Assembly (NCBI GenBank): GCA_019914945.1
Contig: CM034112.1
Location: forward strand, 5,107,001 to 5,171,000
DNA: 64,000 nucleotides
Reading direction: 5' to 3'
DNA from: Typha latifolia
Taxonomy: Eukaryota > Streptophyta > Magnoliopsida > Poales > Typhaceae
A model generated the notes under the pieces. The model was not told where the DNA came from. It did not search any database and was given only the letters and a program-made list of their open reading frames with translations. The position numbers and the translations under genes are program-made. Below, one piece after another: positions 12,210 through 22,298 of this stretch (position 1 is its first letter; every line of letters begins with the position of its first letter).

Positions 12210-12513
12210 ATATATATATATCTTGTACCTTCAATTTGCTAATTGATCAGAACTGGGCGATCTGAAACCTAGGAATGAAACAGTGCAAAAGAAGAAAAGG
12301 AAAAATTATCTCCCGAAATGGAAAATTTCCTCTAGATCTCTTGCTTGCTCAGACACGAACACTACTGCAAACTCCTCATCGCCCACCGAATTCCCAACGA
12401 GACCTCGCCGTCTCCTCACTACGCATTCTTCCCTTCGGATATGCGAATCTAATTATTTGGGTGGAGTTTAGGAGGTGTCCCTTAGGACAAGGTTAGAGCT
12501 ACGGGTAGGTCAA

Positions 12514-12514
<1 letters not shown>
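12210..12514 (-). promoter_or_regulatory. Probable 5' leader of the AHL gene
   Basis: Just upstream of the ATG is a short (TA)n run (12208-12221). The rest up to the GA tract has no coding similarity. If the TATA-like box at 12721-12727 is used, this whole stretch plus the (GA)n tract would be transcribed as leader. That is inference. Confidence 0.4.

Positions 12515-12558
<44 letters not shown>
12515..12558 (-). repeat. (GA)n tract, (CT)n on the coding strand
   Basis: About 22 GA dinucleotides. On the AHL coding strand this is a CT run located about 300 bp before the ATG. Pyrimidine (Y-patch/GAGA-type) tracts are common in plant core promoters and leaders and can bind BBR/BPC proteins. A role here is inference from position. 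Confidence 0.9.
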
Positions 12559-12560
<2 letters not shown>

Positions 12561-12720
12561 GCTAATGGATGATGAGGATGATGATGCCGTTTGGTTTGGT
12601 CTGGACGTCTAGACAGCGTGCATATGGGCGGTGGATGGGCCCCTCACTAAAATCTCAACCCCCTTCTCTCTCTTTTTCTTCCTTCCCAATACCCACCCCC
12701 CATGTTCTCACTCTCCTTGT

Positions 12721-12727
12721 CTTTATA
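12721..12727 (-). promoter_or_regulatory. TATA-like box for the AHL gene
   Basis: The minus strand reads TTGTATAAAG. It lies about 510 bp upstream of the ATG and about 160 bp upstream of the CT tract, a plausible core-promoter placement for a gene with a long leader. It was chosen by eye, and other AT-rich sites exist. Confidence 0.3.
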
Positions 12728-13039
12728 CAAGACTCTTTTCACTATCCTTTCGTTGTTGCACCCTTTCTTTACTTTCTCTGTCGCTCTATTTCATTGGTAT
12801 AAGCCAAATATCTCTTCCTAGTCTACCTCCAGGCTTTATGGGTTTCTTTCTTGTGACCACGGCTTCTTCCTATATTATCCATGTGTTAGCTTTACATGTT
12901 GCCCTGTCCTCGTTTTTCAAGATTATTACAACACTACCACTACCCAAAAGCCCGTCAACGAACGACACAGCGTGCTTAGCATGTCGTCTTGGTTGACATC
13001 ATCGCAGTTTGTTGAAAACCCGAGGGGCTTTTACGTAAT

Positions 13040-13480
13040 TAGGTCAAAGCTCGGATGCATGTGGGTCTCGGTCAGGCGTTGTCGTGGGGGGGGCTCGGAT
13101 CTCGGGGAGGAGGGGTCCATGAATTACCTGGGTCCCACCATCTTGCAACCGGACACGTGGCGGGTCATTAGCCGTCCGTCCCGATCAAACTCTGAGTCTT
13201 AGCCATAACCGACGTGACGTCTCGATCACAGCCGTCCGACAGCTCAGAGGTGCACCACGCCTCCCTGTAACCTCGGGGTCTGGGGCTATTACACCCAACA
13301 ACCCCCACCCCACCCGTCAGATCGGGGTCAGACCCGGGAGCGCGCTGATTGGACGGCCCGGATCGACTCCCGGCCTCCAATTTAGTGCTCACACGTCAGG
13401 TGCGCACACGTGCCGAGGCGCCCGTGCCGGTCCCCCTCGTGAGAAGAGAATTTGGTGGGGATGGGAGACTTTTTCTTGAT
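13040..13480. promoter_or_regulatory. GC-rich, CpG-rich island with G-box and CRE-like motifs
   Basis: This segment is clearly richer in G+C and CpG than its surroundings. It holds CACGTGGC (G-box/ABRE core) at 13154-13161, TGACGTC (bZIP/CRE type) at 13215-13221, and a second CACGTG at 13407-13412. No frame in it resembles a protein. It could be the distal promoter of the minus-strand AHL gene or the promoter of an unrecognised transcript. The motifs were found by reading; function is not shown. Confidence 0.4.
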
Positions 13481-13559
13481 CGCGATACGGAGATTGCTCT
13501 CAGATTTCAATCGGCAAAGTACACTGGGACGAGATATTGAGCAAGTAATGTCTAGGCAC

Positions 13560-14480
13560 AAGTATCTGTGTTTTTATTGACTAGATTACCCTTATAGATA
13601 AAGAAGAAACATCTAGTTAAGGTTGGGGTAACGGAGTAACTGTGTAGGGGAATATGAAGGCAGTAGGTACTTTCCTAGGACTGAGCTATATGATGCAAAA
13701 AAGTGCGTTAGGGTGCTGTCTTGAGGTGAAAGGAGGAGTGGCTCAAGGCTGAACTTTAGAAAAGGATAATGTACTGTGATGTTGACAAAAAAAGGGCTGT
13801 CCACGAAGGCATTCCGGATAGGACGAGATGAAAAGAGAAATCCATAAAATAAAGCGACTGTTAATCAATTGTGAAAATAAATGGTGTCGTGACGCTAATT
13901 CAAAAACAGATCTTGTGGGTCATTAATATATAAGATGGGAGATATTATAGCTTACTCTAACTTCGTTAAAACTTAATTTTCTTCGCCCTTATACTTTCAT
14001 TTATATCACATTACTTTTTTATGATTATATTTAAATTAAAACTATTATTTTTTATTATATTTGATAAATCTAGATGTCAAATTTGAAGATAATTAGAGAG
14101 TGTTGTATAGAATTAAATAAAGTTTTAAACATATTTAAAATAATAATTATTAAATTTTAAATATAAAACATGATAAAAATAAATATCTATTTAATATATT
14201 TGATGTGGTTTGGGCTTGATGAGTCAGCCGGAGGATATTGGCTTGACGGATCGAGTATATTTATTTTATTTGATCTATTTGTTTATTTGGCTTAGTCATA
14301 ATCCTCGTGAGTTTAGTAATTTACTTATTGTTAGGGGGCTTTCTTTGAGAGTTAAGGTCAATCAGCTTGGTTTTAATCTAGGGTAAAAGTTTAGAGAATA
14401 ACTACAGGTGATCTAGCCGTCTAAAAAATATGAGATTTTGATGGTTTCCTCTTATAGTAAGGGATCCAATATAGTGAGAA
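13560..14480. other. Intergenic, nothing recognised
   Basis: Very AT-rich from about 13900 on. No coding frame or defined repeat is seen. It marks the transition from the AHL island to the retrotransposon block. Confidence 0.55.
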
Positions 14481-14489
14481 TCACGTTGA

Positions 14490-15079
14490 TCGAAGGTATA
14501 GATTAGAAGTTATGAGAGAAATACTAACCGATGGAAAGATATTGGCAGGATGGTTGTGGTTAGTGGGAGGTGGAGTAATTATTAGGGTATTAGGAGGTGA
14601 CAATGGTAGGGATGGTGAGATAGAGCATTAAGCTAGATGAAGGAATAGAGGGTGGACCGATCCTTGATGGGCAAGGAGGCATAGTCAGATTGAAGGAGGA
14701 AAAGGACAATATCTAATAACGGATACTATGGGATGAAGGAGATAAAGGCATAGGAAGGGAAAACTTTAATATTTCATCAATAGCTTTAATAAGATTGCCT
14801 TCCACATATTTAAAGGCTAACATAACAAGCAAACAAACAAAAAATAACCCTAAAAATAATGCATCATCGCCAAGCACGAGCTCATTCGAACAGGCAAAAA
14901 TTGTTCTTTGTATTTGCGAACGTGTGTAGGCATTTGAATAAGAATTCAACGCAACTTTCTGGCGTTTATATGTGATAGTCTAAAATTGTTATTACAATCA
15001 TAAATCTTTATTCTTCAAAAGCAAAAATTATTTCTTTTGGAGCAGGTTGGTCAGGTCCAAGCCATATCTAGTTGAACTG
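14490..15079 (-). repeat. Decayed gypsy LTR remnant (Gyp-U side)
   Basis: Read on the minus strand, this has the order seen in better LTRs of the window: a TTCGAA-type stretch, AACCCTAA-like text, then a TTAGCCT/TATT phrase and a pyrimidine-rich leader. It lies directly beside the chromodomain end of Gyp-U, where a 3' LTR is expected. Its ends are not preserved. Confidence 0.4.
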
Positions 15080-15300
15080 TAACAACCCACCTCGCTTCCC
15101 CCACCTTGTCCTAAAGGAGTGAAGTCAAGGAATCAATTGACGATCTTGGACTCGAGCTCCTATATTGCCTTGTTGGATGGTTTGCCCAACTACTTGACCA
15201 AGATCTCAATCTCTAGCCTTGAGCCGTGTCATCTCCGTTGTCATGCTAATACTCATATCGACACAAGATGATGCAAATCCTCCTCAAGCTTGGGTAGAAT
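15080..15300 (-). pseudogene. Chromodomain end of gypsy element Gyp-U
   Basis: The minus-strand translation contains RLEIEILVK, a stop, then LGKPSN and ELESK, ending TPLGQG. This is the chromodomain tail of the other elements here (LETEVLIEWLGK..ESTWELESDI). Stops interrupt it. The frame is cut at 15300 by the start of Gyp-A and resumes at 21047 on the far side. Confidence 0.65.
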
Positions 15301-15667
15301 TGATACACTTAGATAGGATCTTTTCTTATTACATTAGATATTTATTTTTATTAAAATAAAAATCATGTAGGTTGCATTTGAACACAGGAGGGGTTGCGTT
15401 CGAACGCTCTTGCGAACGCCTGCATCAGGTTCGCAAATACAGAGAATGCATATGGTGCGTTCGAATGCAATCGGACGAGTTTGAACGCCTACATCGTGTT
15501 CGCACTTACAGAAAATATGTTTTGGTGCATTCGAATGTGATCGAGCGCATTCGAACGTGATCGACCGGAATCCTCTAGAATTAGGGTTTCATATTATTTT
15601 AGGACTTGTTGGCTAACATCTATATATATGTGGATGGCAGCCAAATTTATTATGCAATTGGATTATT
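15301..15667 (+). repeat. 5' LTR of Gyp-A, 3' part deleted
   Basis: It matches the 3' LTR from 20200 up to GCAATTGGATTATT, then departs. The rest of the LTR, the primer-binding site and the start of gag are missing, because gag-like sequence follows at once. Confidence 0.8.
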
Positions 15668-15700
15668 ACAACCACGATAGGACAGAGTCAATCAACGTCC

Positions 15701-16650
15701 ATGAGTGCGAATATGGATAAAATTACGGGCATGTTCCATACATTGATGCATAGAGTTGACTCAATTCAAAAGGATCACAATGATTTCAAGGAATATGTCA
15801 AGAACCGATTTAATTCGTTATCACCTCGACGACGATCGGAGTTTCAAGAAGGACTAGCAGTGGGACCTTATCGAACTGATACCCCATAGGTCCAGGTGCA
15901 TAATGCGAGTGTCAATGATCCCCTCTTACCTATGCTTACACATCATTCTCCACCTTCGTTGCAAAACCCAAGATCGGCGGTGGTGGAACACGAAGGGCGT
16001 GCAACATTGGCGCACTTTGTCGATGAGGAGGATTGGCACTTTGAAGATGAGGTTGATTCCTATGGAGATGGTGATGGACGTGCTCGAGGATTTAGAGAAG
16101 GTGATCAACTTGCACAAAGGTTTAGATCAGAACCAATGATCTTTCGCGAACCCGACAATGCTATTCGGGGGAGAACCGCATGCTTGGACTTTCCAAAATT
16201 CTAAGGCGGTGATCCAAGCTACCACATTAAGCAAGATGGTCTAGAGGACAACTGTATTGGAGTACCAAGCTGAGTTTGAAAGAGTAAGTAGTCATTGTGA
16301 GCCACCGTGGCTCGAACGGATATTGATGAGTACATTTATTTCAGGGCTGTGGGATGAGATACAAGCGGATATTCGTGCTCTATATCCTACTACTCTTGAG
16401 GAGGCTTTTGAGAAGGCCATGAGGATAGAGCAAAAATATAAGGTTCTAAAGATGGCAGCGAAAACCAATTGGAGGAACCAAGATAGGCGGTTTGCACCTA
16501 GAACGCTGGCTGAAAATTCTACAGTTTCAAAAACAGTGGCTGTGAGTACTAGATCATGACTACCTTTGAGACCTTCTTTCGATGTTAGAGGAGGCAGAAG
16601 ACCCCCCGTTCGAACTCTCACACCTGCCTAGGTGGAGGAGCGAAGAGCGA
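15701..16650 (+). pseudogene. Gyp-A gag remnant
   Basis: Begins MSANMDKITGMFHTLMHRVD; later PKF, stop, GGDP marks the conserved capsid entry (EFPKFKGGDPIDWLYRAEQF in other copies). Most of the capsid core is deleted, and the frame resumes at 16250 with EYQAEFERVSSHCEPPWLER. A SGLWDEIQADIRALYP stretch follows. Several stops. Its N-terminal third differs from the other gag copies in the window, so Gyp-A and Gyp-B belong to a distinct subfamily. Confidence 0.7.
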
Positions 16651-17215
16651 AGGGCCTTTACTTTCGATGCGATGAGCGTTTCACCCCTGGTCATCGGTGT
16701 TCTAAACCGATCGGGAGTGTGATGTTTATTGATGGTATTGAGGAGGAGGATGAGGTTGTTGATGATGGAGAGTGTCCAGAGGAGGTCCATGAGGAGACCG
16801 TTGAGGAGGGCATCGAGGAAGATATCCAAGCTGAAATATCGATGCGTGCTTATTCGGGTACTTCCGCACCGAGAACGTTACGAGTAGACAGACTCGTTAG
16901 AAAGCATTATGTGCACATCCACATCGATTCGGGAGTGCACACAACTTTCTAGATGAGATGTTAGTGAGGAGATTGGATTTGGATGCCGAACCGATCACGA
17001 GATTTGACGTTACTATTGGAGATGGCACGAAGCTTAGGGCGGAGAGCTTGTGTCGCCGAGTCGGTATATGGGTGCATGGACATGACATCATTGTAGACTT
17101 ATATCCGTTGGCGCTGCGAGGAGCAGATATTGCCCTTTGTGCTCAATGGTTATAGAGTTTGGGACCTGCCACATTTGATTTCCAGAGCATGTAAATGAAA
17201 TATAAACAAGGAAAC
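16632..17215 (+). pseudogene. Gyp-A zinc knuckle and aspartic protease remnant
   Basis: YFRCDERFTPGHRC at about 16650 is the chromovirus gag knuckle (C-X2-C-X7-H-X-C) with the first Cys changed to Tyr. After an acidic linker comes VHIHIDSGVHTTF, the protease active site, with the canonical DTG as DSG. A stop follows it. The DVTIGDGT and YPLALRGADI phrases of the protease region are readable to about 17150. Confidence 0.75.
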
Positions 17216-17365
17216 AAAGATGTGCGACTTGATGGTATTCGGTCTTCACCGATTGCTGCGATGCAGCCTATAATGGGGCTACCCTATGCATATGATTTGG
17301 TCTATCTTCTTTAGTTAGGACCAGCAGGAGATGAGCCTCAAACGAGTTTAAGTACTACTATTGAA

Positions 17366-18735
17366 TTGTCTAATTTATTAGATAACTTTTTTGGACTGTT
17401 TGAGGAGCTAGAGGAGTTGCCATCGAGGAGAGCGGCAGACCATCGCATAGAGATTATACCCGGGGCTGCACCGGTGAACGTGAGGCCATATCGGTATCCA
17501 TATGTGCATAAAGAGGTTATCTCAAAGATGATTGCCGAGATGTTAGAGTAAGACCTCATTCAATCAAGTCATAGCTCATACTCATCCCCCATGCTATTGG
17601 TGCGAAAAAAGAATGGGATATGGTATTTTTGTGTCGACTATCAGAAACTAAACGTTATTACCATCAAGGACTAGTATCCCATTCAAGTTATCGAGGAGTT
17701 GTTGGACGAGCTTGCAAGGGTGACTATATTTAGTAAGCTTGACTTAAGGGCCGGGTATCATCAAATTAGAGTTCACCCAGTGGATGTGCACAAAATTGCA
17801 TTTCAAACTTCGGATGGGCATTACGAGTTCCGGGTGATGCCTTTTGGTCTCACTAATGCTCCAACTACCTTTTAAGGCCTCATGAGTGATATATTTTAGC
17901 CTCTCATGCGAAGGTATGTCTTAGTATTTTTTGACGATATTTTAGTGTATAGCAGAACTTAATTGGAGCATTGGCAACATTTAGAGGATGTGCTGAATTT
18001 ATTGAAGCAAAACAAATTGAAGATCAAGAAGTCTAAGTGCCTATGAAGAGTGCCACAAGTAGAGTATTTAGGCTACATCATTTCAGCGGATGGTGTAGCA
18101 GCGGATCCTCAAAAGGTTGCATATATGACCGCTTGGCCAATTCCTACTACTACCACCGGATTGAGAGAATTTTTAGGGCTGACCGGATATTATCGATGCT
18201 TCATCGCCAGATATGGCAAGATTGCTACTCCTTTCACTTCTTTGTTGATGAATGACTCTTTTAGATGGACGGATGAAGCCACTTCAGCCTTTAAAAAACT
18301 GAAAACAGCAATGACGACGACATCTGTTCTAGCGCTATCAGACTTCACCAAAGAGTTCATTGTAGAATGTGATGCGTCGGGTGTTGGCACAGGAGCTGTA
18401 CTTATGCAAGGAGGATGTCCCATAGATTTTCTTAGTAAGGCTTTGTCATAAAAATCTCAGCAATTATCAACTTATGAGAGAGAGATGTTGGCAATTTTAC
18501 ATGCAGTGACAAAGTGGAGGCCTTATTTGTTCGGTAGATGATTCATTATCCGAACTGATCAAAGGAGCCTTCCATACTTTATGGAACAGCGCATACACAC
18601 TCCGGCACAGCAGCGATGGGTCACAAAATTGCTGGGATATGATTATGATATCCAATACAAGAAGAGAATGGAAAATATAGCGACGGATGCACTATCGCGC
18701 GAACCCGATGCCGCCGAGCTTGTAGCCTATTCATC
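17366..18735 (+). pseudogene. Gyp-A reverse transcriptase and RNase H
   Basis: Readable in pieces: [55 protein letters not shown], then the catalytic VFFDDILVY at about 17930-17955. The thumb phrase YLGYIISADGV opens a 133-codon frame at 18050. RNase H motifs follow: VECDASGVGTGAVLMQ, STYEREMLAILHAV and IRTDQRSLPYFMEQR. Several stops (TGG to TGA, CAG to TAG type) and small gaps disable it. Confidence 0.9.
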
Positions 18736-19955
18736 TCTTACCTTTCCCTTTCCTGACGAGCTGAGGTATGCATGTACATCTGACCCAAATATTTTGAGAT
18801 TATTGCAGGAGGTGATGGATGATCCAGAGCGCCGTCTAGAGTTGGAAAATCAAGGCGGGTTGCTACTGGACCGCGGTTGTATTCGAGTGCCCGCAAATGA
18901 TGAATTACGGTAGAAATTGTTGGAGCACTTCCACCATACTCCAGAGGCTGGTCATGAGGGTGTCTTGAGAACTTATAGGAGGATATCTTAGAGTTGCACA
19001 TGGCCAGGATTGAGGCGGGATGTGAGGAGTTTTATCCGTGCTTGCGAATTCTATCAAAGGGCTAAAGCAACCATATTGAAACCGGCCGGATTACTTTAGC
19101 CTTTACATATATCAGACCGTGTTTGGGAAGATATTTATATGGATTTCATAGAGGGTCTTCCGTTAGTACGTGGTTATTCTGTTATCTTTGTGGTGATTGA
19201 TAGATTGAGCAAAGTATGCGCACTTTTCGGCATTGTCACATCCGTTTTTAGCCAAATTTGTGGTTGAAATTTTTGTTAGAGATTTTGCTCGGTTACATGG
19301 CATGCCATGCATGATTGTCTCGGATCGTGATCAGATATTTATGAGTGACTTTTGGACTGAGTTTTTCATATTGTAAGGGACTCGATTAAACTTCAGTTCA
19401 GCCTACCATCCGCAGACGGACGACTAAACCGAGGTGGTCAATTGAGGCATTGAACAGTACTTGAGGTGTTTTGTTAGAGAGATGCCGAGACAATGGTTGA
19501 AGTTCTTACCATGGGCGGAGTGGTCTTATAACACTGCCTACCATAGCAGCATTGGCATGATTCCATTTGAGGTGGTGTATGGACGCATGGCTCCGACATT
19601 ATGCACTTATGATCTAGCGGCATCTGCAGATCGTACGGAGGTGGAATTAGCTTTGATGGATAGAGACACCACATTGTGGAGGTTGCGTGCTCTTAAATTT
19701 GCTCAAAACCACATGAAGCAAATTTATGATCGTAGCCATAGGGAGTAGGAGTCGACATCGGCAGTTGGGTGTTTGTGAGGGTGAAGCCGTATCGATAGGT
19801 GACCTTACGTCCGATGCGTAACCAAAAGTTAGCACATCGCTGCTTTGGTCTGTTTCGGGTGTTGGAGCATATTAGTCCAGTTGCATATCATTTGGAGCTA
19901 CTGGAGGGGTCGAGAGTGCATATCCTATTTTTCATGTTTTATTATTGAGAGAGCG
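18736..19955 (+). pseudogene. Gyp-A integrase
   Basis: It has the HHCC zinc domain (HFHHTPEAGHEG) with the second Cys pair damaged (CEFYQ). [12 protein letters not shown] carries the first catalytic Asp and VSDRDQIF the second. HPQTDD, stop, TEVVN carries the Glu, with a stop beside it. EQYLRCFVREMPRQWLKFLP and WSYNTAYHSSIGM follow. A frameshift lies at about 19200-19270. Non-functional. Confidence 0.85.
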
Positions 19956-20009
19956 CATTAGAGATCATAAGATTGTTGGATCAGTTCTACCGGAGCCATT
20001 GGAGGAGAT

Positions 20010-20172
20010 AGAGATCGTAGAGCCAGTTAGAGTACCTGCTAGACAACGACGATGACATGGTACCAAATTGGAGATGGAGATTCTAGTTGAATGGCTTAGT
20101 AAGCCATTCGATGAGGCGACATGGGAATTGGAGACTGATATCTTAGAGCGTTTCCCTAACTTTTCACCTTGA
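20010..20172 (+). pseudogene. Gyp-A chromodomain
   Basis: VPARQRR, stop, HGTKLEMEILVEWLSKPF then DEATWELETDILERFPNFSP and a stop. The aromatic and acidic residues of the integrase-fused chromodomain (EWL, WELE) are visible. In chromoviruses this module directs integration to marked chromatin. It ends about 30 bp before the 3' LTR. Confidence 0.8.
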
Positions 20173-20199
20173 GGGCAAAGTAGGGGAAGGGTGGTGGGC

Positions 20200-21046
20200 T
20201 GATACACTTAGATAGAATCTTTTCTTATTGCATTAGGAGTTTATTTTTATTAAAATAAAATTTTCGTAGGTCGTGTTCGAAAGCAGGAGGGGTCGCGTTC
20301 GAACGCCCTTGCAAACGCCTGCATTAGATTCACAAATACAGAGAACGCATATGGTATGTTCGAAGGCGGTCGGGCGAATTCGAACGCGATTAACGGGAAT
20401 CCTCTAGAATTAGGGTTTCATATTGTTTTTGGCTAGCCTCTATATATATGTGGATGGCAGCCAAATTCATTATGCAATTGGATTATTGATTTTTTGCATC
20501 TTATGTTCTCTTTAGACTTCTCCCTCCTCCCTCTTCACTAACCTTCCACCTCTACTGTTGGCAAGGCTTCTCCTAACTTCTAATCTCCCTCGACTGTCGA
20601 GCCACTCTTTCTTCTTTGGGATCTTGACCAATTCGTTCCCTTCGTCTACATCTATTAACCACTTCCACAATCCACCTTCAACTCCATATACATCCATAAC
20701 CTTAACATCCACTCCACCCGTCACTACCACCATCACCCACGTTATTTCGTATTTTTGTCCCTACTACAGTTCTAATCTGCGAAGAGCGTAAATATGAAAG
20801 TTGTTCATCAGGAAGTTATAGATCTAACCCAATTGGTTTTGTAATTTGCTAACTACCGGAGAATATTTGATAAATATTTTCCCATGGTCGTGCAGACTGA
20901 TTCCTGTAATACATCCAGATCTTGAAGGTATCATTGTGTAACATATCTTTGGTTCCGGATCTTATCATTGGTATCAGAGCTTATCAAAGTGGTATTAGAG
21001 TCTATCAATTGGTATTAGAGCCTATCAATTAGTATTAGAGCTTATC
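20200..21046 (+). repeat. 3' LTR of Gyp-A (847 bp)
   Basis: Starts TGATACACTTAGATAGAATC after the purine-rich GGGGAAGGGTGGTGGGC tract. The U3 part has two TTCGAA motifs. CTATATATATG at about 20440 is the likely LTR TATA box. The last 86 bp are four tandem copies of a primer-binding-site-like unit, and the LTR ends CTTATCA, matching its inverted start. Confidence 0.75.
20961..21046 (+). repeat. Four tandem primer-binding-site-like units in the Gyp-A LTR end
   Basis: TGGTATCAGAGC (20969-20980) is the tRNA-iMet primer-binding sequence. It recurs as TGGTATTAGAG at 20990, 21010 and, one base changed, at 21030, each spaced by TATCA(A)-type text. The spacing is 20-22 bp. A target-site-like sequence follows directly, so the array is part of the inserted LTR. 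Confidence 0.8.
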
Positions 21047-21120
21047 AAGAACCAAACCCGCCACTTGATCTGACCCAATCCTAGCCTCCAGTAATGAAAC
21101 ACAGAACACCAGATGCATTG
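21047..21120 (-). pseudogene. Gyp-U fragment on the far side of Gyp-A
   Basis: Minus-strand reading VAGLVLP joins to PKLEED in the 15080-15300 fragment. It corresponds to VVGLALPEPMEED before the chromodomain in Gyp-F. It shows that Gyp-A split Gyp-U. It is cut in turn at 21121 by the LTR of Gyp-B. Confidence 0.6.
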
Positions 21121-22298
21121 TGATACAATCTCCCCTAGATTAAGGTTTGATCTATCCCATTTTCAGATCTAGATGATCTTGCACAGAATTTTAGAAAAGA
21201 ATTCCTGGAAATATAGCCATTAGATCAACATGAAATTTTGATAGGTCGTAAGTTCTAGAAAATATCTTTCCAACGAATCTAATTTTAAGAGAATCAGACG
21301 GCGAGATCTGAAGATATCTTTAGATAAGTGGGCAGATGTCAGGGAGTCCATTTCTTGGATCCGTGGATGGGGGCACGGAACCTTAGGTGGATTATGGAGG
21401 TGGTAGGCTGGCGGTAATGGGGTGGCACCGGTAAGGAAGGTGGAGGTGGAGGGACTATGAATGCGATAGATTACAGAATGATCCCTTCAAGATTTGGATT
21501 GATTGTAGGAAGCAATCTGCACAACTAAGAGAAAATATTCATCAAATATTCTCTCGTAGTCTGAAAATTACAAAACTAAGGTTGATCGATCCATAAATTC
21601 TTGATCTACATTTTTTTTATTTTTATGCCCTTCGCAAATTCGAACTGCAGCTAGGATGAAAATACGATAGATTGGGAATGATGGTGGTGGTGACGGGTGG
21701 AGTGGATGTTAGGGTTATGGATGATAATGGAAATGAGGATGAATGGTTGATATAGTTTAAGGGATAAGGATGAAGGGAGAGAAGTGGTCGAGATCCCAAG
21801 GAGGAAGGAGGACTCGACAAACGAGGGAGGTTAAAAGATAGATGAGACATTGCCAATGGTAGAGGTGGCTAGGTTGTGAAGAGGGAGGAGGGAGATTAGG
21901 GTAGAGAGACTAGAGAGAGCAAAGAGGAGAATGGAAACCAATTTTCATTCATTATAATGATTTTGGTTGCCATCCACACCTTTGTAGAGGCTAGCCAACA
22001 AGCCAAAATAACAATTATTAACCCTAATTCTAGTGGACTCTCACTGATTGAGTTCTAACGGGGTTGACTACATTCAAACACACAAAAGACGTTCTCTATA
22101 GATGCGAACTGATGCAGGCGTTCGCACGCGGGCATTCGAACGCACATTTCACGTTCTCTATTTTTTCGAACTGATGCAAGCATTTGCAAAGGCATTCGAA
22201 CGCGTCCCCTTCCGCGTTCGAACGTGACTTATAGAAAATTTATTTTAATAAAAATAAATAACTAATACAATAAGAAAAGACTCTAGTAAGGTGTATCT
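21121..22298 (-). repeat. 3' LTR of Gyp-B (about 1.18 kb)
   Basis: The minus strand starts at 22298 as AGATACACCTTACTAG (first T lost) and ends GGGGAGATTGTATCA at 21121. U3 holds TTCGAACGCGG and TTCGAATGCC motifs; the leader side is rich in CCACCACC/CTTCCTCC. It is the same subfamily as Gyp-A, with a diverged 3' end. Confidence 0.75.

Larger units (their letters stand above)
15301..21046 (+). mobile_element. Gyp-A: Ty3/gypsy chromovirus with both LTRs, degraded
   Basis: Starts TGATACACTTAGATAG (15301) and the same sequence restarts at 20200. Domain order is gag, protease, reverse transcriptase, RNase H, integrase, chromodomain, the chromovirus order. Flanks AGAAT (15296-15300) and AGAAC (21047-21051) look like a 5-bp target duplication with one later change. 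On both sides the host is Gyp-U: the minus-strand phrase VAGLVLPKLEE runs across the insertion point. Stops and frameshifts occur in every domain, so it is long dead. Confidence 0.85.

Noticed and set aside
13168..13540. Possible small genes in the GC-rich island upstream of AHL
   Set aside because: Frames of 63-76 codons on both strands without any known motif; high GC alone makes such frames likely.
15372..15560. 62-codon frame in the Gyp-A 5' LTR
   Set aside because: LTR U3 sequence with TTCGAA motifs; no homology and not conserved in the 3' LTR.
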